From Chloracidobacterium sp. (GTDB taxonomy: Bacteria > Acidobacteriota > Blastocatellia > Pyrinomonadales > Pyrinomonadaceae), in contig JADJRV010000001.1 in NCBI GenBank assembly GCA_016712045.1, positions 186,001 to 250,000 on the forward strand: a stretch of 64,000 nt of DNA, in the 5' to 3' direction. A program made the translations under genes and the position numbers. This document shows, one piece after another, positions 30,830 to 40,804 of this stretch (the first letter of the stretch is position 1; every line of letters begins with the position of its first letter). The notes under the pieces were generated by a model. It saw only the letters and a program-made list of their open reading frames with translations, made no database searches and was not told the DNA's origin.

Positions 30830-31882
30830 ATGAGATCGATCGGACATATTTTTATATTTGCCTTAATATTTGGTGCAGTTAGCGTCACAGCTTTCGCACA
30901 GGAAACACAGACACGTGTAGTTGACGAGGTCGTCGCCCAGGTCAATGACGGCGTCATTACGCTCTCGCGTATCAAGCGTGAGATGAAAGACATCGTCGAC
31001 GCCGAGGTTCAACAGGGCAAGAAACGCGAAGACGTGCAGAAAATGGTGGACGAAAAGCAGGGCGAGTTGATCGCAAATTTGATCAACGAAGAGCTTCTCA
31101 TTCAAAAGGCAAAGGAAATGGGCCTGGATAGCGATATTGAGTCCTCCGTCAACCAACGAATGGCGGATATCATGAAGCAATATAACCTGAAAACGGTCGA
31201 GGCACTCTACGCCGAAATGGAAAAGAGTGGTGTCAGTCCGCAGGAAATGAAAGAATCGTGGAGAAAACAAGCGACCCGCGACATGGTCCTACAGCGTGAG
31301 GTCGAGGGAAAGATCTTTTGGGGATTTAGCGGTAAAGAGCTTAAGGATTATTACGACTCGCACAAGGAAAAATTTACAAAGCCCGAAACCATTTCGATCA
31401 GCGAACTTTTTCTCGGATTTGCCGGACGCGACGAGACCGCAGTGCGCGAAAAAGCAAAACAGCTTTTGGCTCAGCTGAAAGCAGGGGGCGACTGGGCAAA
31501 GATCGTAAAAGAAAACGGTGATACCGGAGTTGTCACACAGGGTACAGGCAAAGCTGAGAAGCTTAAGGTAAAAGAACTAGTCGAGATACTCGCAAAGCCG
31601 CTCAAGGGGGTTAAGGTGGGCGAATGCACCGAGCCTTTTGATGCGGAGCAGCTTGGCGTCGTCATTCTCCGGGTTGACGATAGAGAGTCCGCAAGCAACG
31701 AGTCGTTCTTTGACGAAAACTCCGTTAGATCTGCATTGGCAGGTGAAAAGTTACCGGCAGAGCGAGTAAAGTTTTTTTCAAAACTGCGTGCTGATGCATA
31801 CATAAAGATCAGCGAAACATATCGTCCGATCGTATCGCCGATACTATTTGCCGACGAGCGAAAAGACAAACCCGGCAACTAA
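30830..31882 (+). CDS. SurA-like periplasmic peptidyl-prolyl isomerase/chaperone
   Basis: 350 residues with signal peptide (FALIFGAVSVTAFAQ) and GAGGAG ribosome site. The SurA N-terminal domain is clear: VVDEVVAQVNDGVITLSRIK and ANLINEELLIQKAKEMGLD. A PPIC-type rotamase domain follows (KPETISISELFLGFAGRDET ... GVVILRVDDRE), somewhat short and lacking several catalytic-type residues, so chaperone activity may dominate. Such proteins help fold outer-membrane barrels. It is alone in its unit, with a clean terminator. Confidence 0.85.
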   Translation: MRSIGHIFIFALIFGAVSVTAFAQETQTRVVDEVVAQVNDGVITLSRIKREMKDIVDAEVQQGKKREDVQKMVDEKQGELIANLINEELLIQKAKEMGLDSDIESSVNQRMADIMKQYNLKTVEALYAEMEKSGVSPQEMKESWRKQATRDMVLQREVEGKIFWGFSGKELKDYYDSHKEKFTKPETISISELFLGFAGRDETAVREKAKQLLAQLKAGGDWAKIVKENGDTGVVTQGTGKAEKLKVKELVEILAKPLKGVKVGECTEPFDAEQLGVVILRVDDRESASNESFFDENSVRSALAGEKLPAERVKFFSKLRADAYIKISETYRPIVSPILFADERKDKPGN

Positions 31883-31906
31883 CCGCATCCTTATGGTAAA
31901 GAAAAA

Positions 31907-31927
31907 GGCCGGTTACCCGGCCTTTTT
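31907..31927 (+). terminator. Rho-independent terminator after the SurA-like gene
   Basis: GGCCGG TTAC CCGGCC hairpin followed by five T's, preceded by an A run, so it may work in both directions for the convergent gene. Confidence 0.85.
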
Positions 31928-31971
31928 CATTTAGTGAACCACTTCCTAGACCGCAGTATCGTAAAGCTCAA

Positions 31972-32819
31972 CTACTTAGCGTCAAACGTGTAAAAGTCAG
32001 CTGCGAGATTTTGATTGTAGAAATATCCGGCAACCTTGATGCTCCACGAGTATTCAAACGTGCCGCTCTGGCTGCTCGACCCAAATTTGCACTTATACGA
32101 ATATGGTGCAGTAATACCCTCAACCGTCCTGAAATCACTATAGTCTTCGATCAACTCGAGCTTGGCTCCGGCCTGACGTCCGAGCTGGCCAAACGTGTCC
32201 TGTCTTGGCGATATATCGTGACGATATTCGGAACGGATATGATTAAATGATTCAGCATCGATGAAAAGCCGCAGCGTGAACTCCGAGGAGGCTCCGTCAG
32301 CTGGATAAAATTCGATCACATAGGCCTTTCGCCCGTCTATCTTGCGCGTTCCCCCGAGCACCATCCTGCCGCCATAGCGAGTCGGGTCGAGCAGTATCCA
32401 TCGTGCCGTCATACTGCCCATAAATAGCCCGCTATCGAGGAGCTTAGAGTGATCGGCCAAAAAGGCTCCGAGCGGCGAGCGCGCTCCGGCTGTAACAAAT
32501 GGAAGCGAGACCTTGTCTTTGAAATAGCCGATCTTTTCGTAGGGGTATTCTTTAGAATTAAGGCTCAGGAGAAAGAAAAAGTTGTCCTTGTCAGAAACCA
32601 CGATGGCCTTGCCGCCGCCTGTGACAACCGGTAGTTTCGAATTAAATTCGTTGACCCCAGTGATAAGCCTATTTTTTATCAGGCCTCTTGCCTCTTGTTT
32701 TCCGATCGCGTTGACGTGTTTTTCGATGACCTCGTCTAACTTAAGTTCCTGAGCCTGTGCGATACCCGCAAAAACAAAGGTCACAATGCTGAAAATACCA
32801 ACGATCTTAATTTACTCAT
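31972..32819 (-). CDS. Exported protein resembling lipoprotein-sorting family (one frameshift near the start)
   Basis: About 280 residues. The ATG at 32819 (MSKLRSLVFSA) starts a signal peptide that meets VTFVFAGIAQAQ after a one-base slip near 32783. The mature part (KLDEVIEKHVNAIGKQEARG, YGGRMVLGGTRKIDGRKAYV, LFIDAESFNHIRSEYRHDIS, EDYSDFRTVEGITAPYSYK) follows the pattern of LolA/LolB-like outer-membrane lipoprotein-sorting proteins common in Acidobacteriota: an alpha helix, then long antiparallel beta strands with DYxxFxxVxGI. Lipid binding is an inference from family. Convergent with the SurA-like gene. Confidence 0.7.
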
Positions 32820-32854
32820 TTTTAACTCCGAACTGATTCTAAATTTCAAACTTT

Positions 32855-33964
32855 CTAGATCTGACCGGCCACACCGGCCGAAACTCTCTGCGTCAAATTT
32901 TCTGTTGTATGGGTTTCAACGTCACACGAGGTGATCTCAACATCCGCATCTTCATCAGCCTCTATCACTCCGTCGCCAAATGTGTCACGCGTCTCGAGCG
33001 TTTCAAAATATATTGAGATATTATCCAATATCTCCTCTGCCGAATGTGAATGATACAACGTCTGGCGAAACTGTGCACCGCCGACGAGCCCTTTCGTAAA
33101 TTGGCCGGCGAGCTGTTTCATCTTACCAAGTGCAACGATCTCAGCCATCTCCTCACGGCACATCGAAAAGAACTCAAGTAAGACATGCTTCTTTTCTGAG
33201 ACGTCGGGAACATACGGCTGGTTGCCTGCGAGCACATCTGCAAATTGGCGAAATATCCAAGGGTTTTGCATCGCACCGCGCCCGATGAGGATGCCGTTGA
33301 CGCCCGACTCTCGCCATTTGGTCATACCGTATTCGATCGTAGTGATGTCGCCGTTGCCGGAAACGGGAATGCTCACAGCATCCTTGACCTGTTTTATCAG
33401 ATCCCAGTTTGCAAGCCCTTTATAACCTTGTTCGCGTGTGCGGCCGTGTACCTGGATATGCTCTACGCCGCATTGCTCGGCCATTTTAACCACATCGACA
33501 ACGTTGATCGACGCGTCCGAATATCCTGTGCGAAGCTTTAACGTCAGCGGGATAGTGATGGTTTTCTTGATCTCTTTGAGGATCGATTCGAGCAATGCCG
33601 GATCGCGAAGCAAGCCCGAACCACCGCCGTTCTTGACGACCTTTGGCGCCGGACAGCCGCAGTTTACATCCAAAATATCGGCACCGACCTCTTGAGCCAT
33701 CTCGGCTCCCATCGCCATCCGGTCCACCTTTCCCCCAAAGATCTGCACGGCATACGGCCGCTCTTCCTCATCAAAACGCATCTGGCGTTTCGATTTAGGA
33801 TTATGCCGCGTCAGCCCCTCGACCGAGATAAATTCAGACACGACCAAACCGACACCGCCCCGCCGCTTGATCAGCCGGCGAAAGGTATAATCCGTCACCC
33901 CCGCCATCGGCGATAGAATAAGCGGCGGATCAATAACGATGTCTCTGATCTTAAAGGGTTTCAT
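32855..33964 (-). CDS. dusB: tRNA-dihydrouridine synthase B
   Basis: FMN-dependent reduction of uridine in tRNA. The N-terminus PPLILSPMAGVTDYTFRRLI, the catalytic Cys region DVNCGCPAPKVVKNGGGSGL, VHGRTREQGYKG, PVSGNGDI and GILIGRGAMQNPWIF are all in the DusB pattern. ATG at 33964 is chosen; it overlaps the stop of the upstream gene by one base (TGATG), indicating translational coupling. The last 40 residues, acidic and then TENLTQRVSAGVAGQI, go beyond the usual end. Intact. Confidence 0.93.
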   Translation of the reverse strand: MKPFKIRDIVIDPPLILSPMAGVTDYTFRRLIKRRGGVGLVVSEFISVEGLTRHNPKSKRQMRFDEEERPYAVQIFGGKVDRMAMGAEMAQEVGADILDVNCGCPAPKVVKNGGGSGLLRDPALLESILKEIKKTITIPLTLKLRTGYSDASINVVDVVKMAEQCGVEHIQVHGRTREQGYKGLANWDLIKQVKDAVSIPVSGNGDITTIEYGMTKWRESGVNGILIGRGAMQNPWIFRQFADVLAGNQPYVPDVSEKKHVLLEFFSMCREEMAEIVALGKMKQLAGQFTKGLVGGAQFRQTLYHSHSAEEILDNISIYFETLETRDTFGDGVIEADEDADVEITSCDVETHTTENLTQRVSAGVAGQI

Positions 33965-34729
33965 CAAAACTCACCGACATATTTATCGAGCATCCTTTGC
34001 GCATCACGAGATCGAACCATCTTGATCTCTAATAATCCCGTTGTCTTAGAAAGGACAAATTCGTCGGACTCTGCAATCGCAATTACCTCACCCAGATCGT
34101 AGGAGTTTGGCAAATCTCGATCATAAAGCATAAAGCCAAGCTGATATCGCCGCCCGATAAACGCCTCTAATGCAAACATGCCATTTTTATCCGACCTAAC
34201 GCTGCCAAAGTCGCTTTTCAAGTCGAATGCTATATCTCTACAGGCTACCAGGCGCCTTGCACTGGTTTACCGTCCGGCCACAAGATCCGCCCTATGATCG
34301 GATTTTTGTAAGTTCCGTGCTCAGTTTGAAGACCAGTCCGCTGATTCTAGTTGCAGAATCTATCGTAAAGACCGTCGCTTCTTCCCGCTTGGGCGAATTT
34401 GGGTAAAAGAAGGTGCCAAATGGGGAGAGAAATGTTGGCTTGTCGCCAAAATTAATACTCAAAGTATATTTCCCGGGCGGCACATCCATGAACCTAAATT
34501 TTCCGAACGTGTCGCTAACCCCAATAAACCGCGAGTCGTTTGGAACAACGTCTTGTCCAACGGCCACGAGTTCAAGTTCGGTATATTGAACAGGCTTCAG
34601 ATCCGATTTGATCAGCTTTCCTTGTATCGTAAATATTTTCGGTTGTGGCAAGGTCGAGCGTTGAGCCGTGGCTTGACTGCCCAAGGCCAACAGCAAAAAA
34701 ACAAAGACCATTCCCGGAAAACGCGACAC
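33964..34729 (-). CDS. Exported carboxypeptidase-regulatory-like (beta-sandwich) protein, two frameshifts
   Basis: Signal peptide (MVFVFLLLALGSQATAQ), then two beta-sandwich repeats of CarboxypepD_reg type: FTIQGKLIKSDLKPVQYTEL ... DTFGKFRFMDVPPGKYTLSI, and after slips near 34320 and 34245, NPIIGRILWPDGKPVQGA ... SVRSDKNGMFALEAFIGRRY. The protein is coherent across both breaks, so it is one gene. I take a GTG at 34729 as a possible start, with ATG 34711 as the alternative. Its stop overlaps the dusB start. Likely a periplasmic or surface structural protein. Confidence 0.65.
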
Positions 34730-34816
34730 TCTTATTTCTACCCTTTTTACCCCAATGACTAAATAAGCGGCGAATCTGCAACTACGTCGCTGATCTAACG
34801 GCTTCAGCAAACAAGC

Positions 34817-35035
34817 TCAAGTTTTCTTTCGATTCTTAATTACAAAGATCAGCCCCAGCACGAAAACAAAGAATGAGAAGAAAAGCACGATGATACCGGG
34901 AATAATGCCGAGCAATGCCTCTTCCCAACTGGTGCGACCGTTGGTCATCGGCACGAGTGCCGCAGAGATGACCGTAACTGCGAGACCGAGTAAAACGCCA
35001 AGTAAACCGAGTATCATCACGACTTTCCAAAGCAT
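34817..35035 (-). CDS. Small two-helix membrane protein
   Basis: 72 residues with two hydrophobic helices (VVMILGLLGVLLGLAVTVIS and LLGIIPGIIVLFFSFFVFVL) separated by a short polar loop, and a basic tail NRKKT, so both ends probably face the cytoplasm. AAGGAG lies ahead of the ATG at 35035. No family recognised. Confidence 0.65.
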   Translation of the reverse strand: MLWKVVMILGLLGVLLGLAVTVISAALVPMTNGRTSWEEALLGIIPGIIVLFFSFFVFVLGLIFVIKNRKKT

Positions 35036-35074
35036 AATTTGTTCTCCTTCGGTGAATGTTAGCTACTGCAGAAA

Positions 35075-35600
35075 CTATTTCGTCGCTTTCTTTAGCTCAA
35101 TGCCGGTCGCCTCAAATGAAACCTCGGTCACGGTGCCGTCGGCGTTGCGGTTGTCAAATTTTGCACCGTCCTCTTCGATCATGTGATCGACCATGGCTTT
35201 GGTCAGCGTTTTGACCTGAAATGTGCCCTCGACGCGGGCCTTGGCACCGGCGGATTGCAGCGGGATAAAGAACGCGTGGCCTTTCATCTTGACGCGGATG
35301 CTCTTGGCGTCCTTGTTTTCAGCAACCTCAGCCCAGCAGCCTTCCATCTTGCACGAACGCACCACCACGCCCTCGATACGAACAGTTTTGCCGCTGTATT
35401 TCGACGGGTCTTTGAGCTTTGTTAAGCGAAACTTTCTTTGCATTACCGACGGGTGCACCGCGTTTCAGATACGAATCCGAAGGGATGGCCGCAGTCTTGT
35501 CCTGCTCCGTAGGCTTTGCCTGGTCTTTCATGTCCTCTTGGGCAAACGCCGTGAATGAAAGTGCCAAAATAATAATTGCTAAACTAAAAATAGATCTCAT
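35075..35600 (-). CDS. DUF4920-type exported protein (one frameshift)
   Basis: Signal peptide MRSIFSLAIIILALSFTAFA from ATG 35600 with AGGAGA upstream and TATAAT about 30 bases further up. After a slip near 35430 the frame runs KLKDPSKYSGKTVRIEGVVV, RSCKMEGCWAEV and KMKGHAFFIPLQSAGAKARV. GKxVxxxGxVxxxCxxxGCW is the DUF4920 signature. The two Cys could bind a metal or form a disulphide. Total about 174 residues, periplasmic. Function unknown in the family. Confidence 0.75.
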
Positions 35601-35644
35601 ATTTATCTCCTGGAAACTAAAACCGAATTATAACAAAGACGTGA

Positions 35645-37315
35645 TTATTTCGCCTCAAACGCTATTTTGCCGTCGATGATCGTCGTCAAAACGCGAGCAT
35701 CACCGATCTTGTTCGGGTCGATGGTAAAAATATCGTCGGATAATATAATGATGTCGGCGAGCATGCCGACCTCGAGCGTGCCCTTTTCCCCGTCCTGAAA
35801 TTCGGCGTAAGCTGAGCCCCAAGTGAATCCGCGAACCGCCTCGTCAACAGTGATCTTTTGCTCGGGCAGCCAACCATTCGGATTTTTGCCGTCCGTGGTC
35901 CGGCGTGTGACGGCGGCGTAGATGCCAAAAAGCGGATTGAGCGGTGCGACAGGCGAATCTGATCCGAACGCTAGAACGCCGCCGGTATCGAGCAACGTCC
36001 TAAAAGCATACGTTCCCTGCAAACGCGGCGCGTCCAATCGTTTCCACGCCCAGCGACCGTCGTCTATCGCATGAACCGGCTGCATCGACGCGACCACTTT
36101 TTGCGACCCGAAACGCTTGATGTCCTCGACACGCAGATGCTGAGCATGCTCGATCGTAAAGCGGCGATCCCACGTGCCATTCGTCTTATCGACGGCGAGG
36201 AAATGGTCAAGGATGGTCGCGTTTGCCCGGTCGCCGATCGCGTGGATGCGAACCTGCAACCCGGCTTTGTCGGCGTTCTCGATATCTTGCCGCATCGTTG
36301 TCAACACATCCGCCATCGACAGCCCGGTCGAATTTGGAGCGTCGAGATACGGTGCAAAAAACCACGCCGTGGTCGAGCCCAAACTGCCGTCCGCATAACC
36401 TTTGAGACATCCCGCACGCAGCATCGCGTCGCCAAAAGCCCGACGCACGCCAGTATTCGACCAGCGCTCGTAGTCGGCCAGCGGCGAACATCCGTAAACT
36501 CGCGTTTTCAATTTCCCCTGACGCAACAATTCCTGATAAACGCCGATATCCGCCCCGGCGGACATATCCTGAACGCTGGTCACGCCGAGCGAAGCAGCAT
36601 GATCGGTCGCCGCCTGAGCCGCTTCAAGCTTTTGCTCGAAACTCGCTGCGGGGATGACTTTGTCAATGTAATAGCTGGCCGCGTCCTTAAATATCCCAGT
36701 CGGATTGCCCGCAGCATCGCGAACGATCTCGCCTCCAGCGACGTCTTTGACGGTCTTATCAACGCCCGCGAGCCGCATCGCAAGGCTGTTTGCCAGCGCC
36801 ATGTGGCCATCGAGACGGTTGATAAAAACCGGATTATCCGGTGTTGCCGCATCGATCAACCCTGCGGTCGGCAGGTTGTTTGGCGTCCAATTCTCATGAT
36901 CCCACTGGCCGCCAAGTATCCAACGCCCCTTTGGCAGCTTTGCGGCAAACGCTTTGATACGTGCAACAAATTCCTGCGGCGTTTTCGCGTCACGCAGATC
37001 GACGGAGGCCAACTGATTGCCCGTCTCCATAAAATGCACATGCGCATCGTTAAAACCCGGCAGCACGAGCTTGCCCTTGGCGTCGATGACTCGGGTCTTT
37101 GGCCCGATCCACGGTTTGATGTCAGCATCCGAACCGACGGCCCGTATCTTACGCCCGATTATCGCCATCGAACTCGCAACGGTCCGTTTTGCGTCCATGG
37201 TGCGAATGTTGGCGTTGATGACGACGAGGTCGGCCGCACCGTTCTGGGCAAATGCAACAGAAGAGAAATTCAGGCACATTGCCGCAAGCGTTATTATTAA
37301 AGCTAACTTTTTCAT
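35645..37315 (-). CDS. YtcJ-like amidohydrolase (amidohydrolase family 3), exported
   Basis: 556 residues from MKKLALIITLAAMCLNFSSV (ATG 37315), with a signal peptide ending VAFAQ. The metal site begins VLPGFNDAHVHFMETG; VRIHAIGDRANATILDHFL and FTIEHAQHLRVEDI supply further His ligands, and LAFGSDSPVAPLNPLFGIYA the Asp. The family hydrolyses amide or ester bonds in diverse substrates; the substrate here is unknown. Divergent from the operon at 37368, only 52 bases apart, so promoters overlap. Intact. Confidence 0.88.
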   Translation of the reverse strand: MKKLALIITLAAMCLNFSSVAFAQNGAADLVVINANIRTMDAKRTVASSMAIIGRKIRAVGSDADIKPWIGPKTRVIDAKGKLVLPGFNDAHVHFMETGNQLASVDLRDAKTPQEFVARIKAFAAKLPKGRWILGGQWDHENWTPNNLPTAGLIDAATPDNPVFINRLDGHMALANSLAMRLAGVDKTVKDVAGGEIVRDAAGNPTGIFKDAASYYIDKVIPAASFEQKLEAAQAATDHAASLGVTSVQDMSAGADIGVYQELLRQGKLKTRVYGCSPLADYERWSNTGVRRAFGDAMLRAGCLKGYADGSLGSTTAWFFAPYLDAPNSTGLSMADVLTTMRQDIENADKAGLQVRIHAIGDRANATILDHFLAVDKTNGTWDRRFTIEHAQHLRVEDIKRFGSQKVVASMQPVHAIDDGRWAWKRLDAPRLQGTYAFRTLLDTGGVLAFGSDSPVAPLNPLFGIYAAVTRRTTDGKNPNGWLPEQKITVDEAVRGFTWGSAYAEFQDGEKGTLEVGMLADIIILSDDIFTIDPNKIGDARVLTTIIDGKIAFEAK

Positions 37316-37367
37316 ATTTAGAGCATCTGAGAAACGGTGTATTCTTAAGGTGTCCGGCAATTATACA

Positions 37368-37826
37368 ATGAAAGAAAAATATATCCATACCTCAAGCATC
37401 GCTCTGGTCGCTATTGGGATTGGGTTTGTGGTTTTTCTGTATTGGTCACAGCCCAAAACGCTTGCCGAGGTGGCAACAAAAAGCCAGGTCGTACTTGGGA
37501 CGTACGAGATAAACAAAGATGAATTTACACGGGGCCTGGCGTTATTTCGGAGGGCGGATCCGGAAAAACGTGATGCAAATACACAATTTTATACGGCTTA
37601 CAGCTATTACCGCCAAGGCTGGGGGCGTTTGTCGAACGATGATACGCTGTTCAAACCGGGGCTTGAGGCCGTTGACCGCGTAATGAAGACGGACCCGAAT
37701 TTTAGATCAACCGACGATACTCTAACGATGAGAACTGCGTCTGAACTTAAATATGAGCTCGAAGAGGGACTAAAACTAACTCCGGACGATTTTAATCCGA
37801 TGAAGCTCACGCGGGAACGAAAATGA
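37368..37826 (+). CDS. Membrane-anchored tetratricopeptide-like small protein
   Basis: 152 residues from MKEKYIHTSSIALVAIGIGF: one N-terminal transmembrane helix, then a soluble helical domain containing TRGLALFRRADPEKRDANTQ and AYSYYRQGWGRL, which reads like one or two TPR helices. The stop overlaps the next start by four bases (ATGA), so the genes are coupled. First gene of a three-gene operon running to 40067. Function unknown. Confidence 0.7.
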   Translation: MKEKYIHTSSIALVAIGIGFVVFLYWSQPKTLAEVATKSQVVLGTYEINKDEFTRGLALFRRADPEKRDANTQFYTAYSYYRQGWGRLSNDDTLFKPGLEAVDRVMKTDPNFRSTDDTLTMRTASELKYELEEGLKLTPDDFNPMKLTRERK

Positions 37827-38557
37827 CAACAGTTCACGAAGAAATAATTGATATTGAGTTCGACGAAGCTGAGACTGATCTAGGCCCGGTTCGATCTGCC
37901 GCGATCGAGCAAGTCCAAAAACCTAAAGCCCACAGCCAAAATCCTCAGCTGATTTATCTACTATTGCCCTGTCTTTTCTTACTCGTCACGCTGCTAGGCG
38001 GGATGCGGCTCGGGGCGGCGGATAGTGCATTTATCTTTTTGAAACCGGCACTCATCTGTCTGGTTTTCGCATCCGTTTTGATGATCTTGTTTTTCAGGTC
38101 GTCACTGCTCCAGATGGACGGTTGGTTTTCGGACGGATTCTCGACACTGCAAAATATCGCGAACGCCGCGGTTTTGCTGACGATGTTTACGGCATCGACG
38201 CAGCTTTTAAACTCACTGTTGCCGGAAAAAGGGCTGCCGTTTTGGATCGTCGGATTTTGCTTTTTTTGGACACTGTGGAACAACCTTTTTGCGGATTTTG
38301 ACACCAAAAAACTTTTGCGAAGTTTGGGAGCGTTGTTCGGATTGGCATTCGCCGTCAAATACCTAGTACTCGCAAATCTAACCGCAACGGGCGATACGAG
38401 CCTGTTGCAGAGGATATTCGACAACCCTGCGAAAGAGGCGTTTACGTGGATGCTCGATCTGCCGCGATATTCAGCGGGCACGGGTTACATACAATTCTTT
38501 GCCGTCGCGATTTACCTGATCGCTTTGTTTTTGACTCCATCGACAACCAAGAAATGA
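37823..38557 (+). CDS. Multi-pass membrane protein of unknown function
   Basis: 244 residues. An acidic N-terminus (EEIIDIEFDEAETDLG) precedes five or six hydrophobic segments (LIYLLLPCLFLLVTLLGG, PALICLVFASVLMILFF, FWIVGFCFFWTLWNNLF, YIQFFAVAIYLIALFLT). Overlaps both neighbours by four bases. No family recognised; the operon context (TPR anchor, lipoprotein-sorting-like protein) suggests an envelope function. Confidence 0.7.
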   Translation: MTTVHEEIIDIEFDEAETDLGPVRSAAIEQVQKPKAHSQNPQLIYLLLPCLFLLVTLLGGMRLGAADSAFIFLKPALICLVFASVLMILFFRSSLLQMDGWFSDGFSTLQNIANAAVLLTMFTASTQLLNSLLPEKGLPFWIVGFCFFWTLWNNLFADFDTKKLLRSLGALFGLAFAVKYLVLANLTATGDTSLLQRIFDNPAKEAFTWMLDLPRYSAGTGYIQFFAVAIYLIALFLTPSTTKK

Positions 38558-40067
38558 AATTTATTGTTACACTAATATTCTCTCTAACTCTCGCATTTAC
38601 AGCATTTGCCCAGTCGCCGTCAAAAATTCTTAAACAGGCGGAAAAGGCTCTCGGCGGGCAGAAAGCTCTAAAAGCCATGACCTCGGTCTACCGCACGGGT
38701 CGGATCACGCGAGTAAGTGATGGCGTGGAGGGCAAATATCTTTACCAAACCTCGCTGCCAAATCTTTTCAACGTTAGCTACGATCTCGCGGGGTTTGAGA
38801 CCGAGACTGGGTACAACGGGCGTTCCGGCTGGCTGCGTGATTCGCGTAACGGGCTTCAAACCATAACGGGTGACGCGAGCACGGCGATGCAGGCAAAGGC
38901 GGCGTATCGGGATCATTTGTGGCTTAAGGCAAAGGAAGAAAAATCGAAGATCGTCGCCGGCGGACAGATGATGATAAATGGCAAAGCGGCAAATTAGATC
39001 ATCATCAATACGCCCAAAGGAATCTCGATCAAGGTCTATTTCGACGCTGCGACCGGCTTGCCTGTCCGCGATGAGATACCAAACGGCAGTTCCGTCGATG
39101 TTACCGAATACAGCGATTACCGCAGCGTTAACGGCGTTCAACAAGCCTTTGCCCATCGCATCACCATCGGGACCGAGACCTACGAGGTCAAATTTGACGA
39201 TGTTAGGACCAATCAGCAGATCGCTAAAGCGGAGTTTGATTTTCCTAATATTTCAGGTGAACCGCTGCCTGATATCCCAACGCTGCTCAAAGACTTGCAA
39301 GCCAACGAGGACCGCGTCGAGGCAATGCTCGACAGCTACTCGTTTACGCAAAAGGTCACGAAACGAGAGCTTGGTAAGGACGGCAATCTGCGTGAGACCG
39401 AATCGGAAACGACGCAGCTTTCATTTTACAAAGGCTCTCGTATTGAGCGTGTCATCGAGAAAAATGGGCGTCCTTTGAGTGGCAGCGATCAGGAAAAAGC
39501 CGACCGCGATGCCGCCAAGCAGGTCGAGGAGATCGAAAAAAAGATCGCCAAAGAGGATGCCCGTAAGGTCAAGCAAAACGTGAACGGCACGCCTTCGGAT
39601 GAGAACCGCCGAATCTCGATCGCCGAGGTCCTACGTGCGTCAAAGCTACTCAATCCGAGGCGTGAGCGTTTTCGCGGACGTGACTGTGTCGTTTTGATTT
39701 CGAGCCAAACCCGGCGTTTGACATGAAAAATGCCAAGAGTATGCTCAAATTTTTTGGCAAAACGGCGGGCGTGATGTGGATCGATGAGAAAGACAAACAG
39801 GTCGCAAGGCTCGAAGCCGTTCTTTTCGAAAACTATAATGTCGGTGGCGGCGTGCTGGCTAAACTGAAAAAAGGTGCGACGTTTATGCTTGAAAAAGAGC
39901 GTGTCGGTGACGAGATCTGGCTACCTTCGCAGACGGACATCAATCTGTCGGTTCGCGTGCTGCTGGTCAAAGGGATCGATGTAAATCAGGTGATAAAAAG
40001 CTACGACTATCGAAAGTTTGAGACCGAGGTCAAAGACGCCACGGTCGATGGGTCCAAGAAGCCTTAG
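38554..40067 (+). CDS. Lipoprotein-sorting-like exported protein, interrupted by amber codon and frameshift
   Basis: Signal peptide MKFIVTLIFSLTLAFTAFAQ, then EKALGGQKALKAMTSVYRTG and a long beta-rich domain with VYFDAATGLPVRDEI and EYSDYRSVNGVQQAF, typical of the LolA/LolB-like superfamily. A second half (KLLNPRRERFRGRDCVVLI ... YDYRKFETEVKDATVDG) repeats the fold. A TAG at 38995-38997 sits in the same frame on both sides (GKAAN then IIINTPKGIS), and a one-base slip occurs near 39700 (VVLIFEPNPAFDMKNAKS). Full length would be about 504 residues. Its stop overlaps the convergent PDZ gene by four bases. Confidence 0.7.
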
Positions 40068-40798
40068 TTTTTGATAACGAGATCGACGCTCTTGCCGTCG
40101 CGGCGAACACGAACGGTTTTGAGAGGTGTGTTACTCCTGAGAGTTGACTTGTCGGTCACCGTCTGGCCGTTAACCGATTCGATCACATCGCCGTTCTGTA
40201 TCTGTGACCGCTCAGCCAAACTATTTGGCGTCGTCGATTGTACACGCCAGCCATCCGCTTCAAAACTACCCTTTGCCCCAATGAGATTGAGAACAGTTTT
40301 TGCCGGAATCTGCGGAATTCGCTGAAACCGGCGGCCCTCGCGGCTCGCAAGATCTATTGAACCACCACTAGGGCTTTTATCTTTTGCGACAGGCTTTTTG
40401 ACGGCGGCAACGGTGCTGTTCGAAACAAGCTCAGGCTTTTTAGCGATGATCTGTTCGTTGGAATTTGTGATCGGAGGAGGCGAAACAACTTCACTCGATG
40501 GAGCCGGTATCGGTTGAGCAATATTTGGTTTTTCATTGACGGCAACGACCGGAACGTTGGCATCATTAACCAAAAAAAACGAATTCAACCCAAAATAACC
40601 GCCGACGGCAAGCAACAACGCAAGCGGGGCTCCGTATGCCAACCAAACCGGAAGACGAAACCCGCCTTTTTCTGCCGGACGGCCCGCGGCGATGCGGGCT
40701 CGGACGCCGAAATTAAAATCTGACGGGGCTTCGACATGTTTTAGCTCGCCCAAAAGACGGCTTACCGGTTCGTTATTTTGTAGATCTTCGTTACTCAT
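40064..40798 (-). CDS. PDZ-domain membrane protein, probable anti-sigma partner
   Basis: 244 residues. A short cytoplasmic N-terminus (DLQNNEPVSRLLGELKHVEA ... GVRARIAAGRP) precedes one helix (PVWLAYGAPLALLLAVGGYF), a Pro/Lys-rich periplasmic linker and a C-terminal PDZ domain (GWRVQSTTPNSLAERSQIQN, GDVIESVNGQTVTDKSTL). It follows the ECF sigma gene by six bases on the same strand, the standard position of an anti-sigma factor, but the N-terminus lacks the HxxxCxxC zinc motif. In RseP/DegS-type systems PDZ domains sense misfolded outer-membrane proteins; having one on the putative anti-sigma itself is an inference worth noting. Confidence 0.72.
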   Translation of the reverse strand: MSNEDLQNNEPVSRLLGELKHVEAPSDFNFGVRARIAAGRPAEKGGFRLPVWLAYGAPLALLLAVGGYFGLNSFFLVNDANVPVVAVNEKPNIAQPIPAPSSEVVSPPPITNSNEQIIAKKPELVSNSTVAAVKKPVAKDKSPSGGSIDLASREGRRFQRIPQIPAKTVLNLIGAKGSFEADGWRVQSTTPNSLAERSQIQNGDVIESVNGQTVTDKSTLRSNTPLKTVRVRRDGKSVDLVIKN

Positions 40799-40804
40799 CG
40801 CTGT

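Noticed and set aside
36071..37300. 409-residue plus-strand frame opposite the amidohydrolase
   Set aside because: Antisense shadow; the minus-strand amidohydrolase has complete metal-binding motifs.
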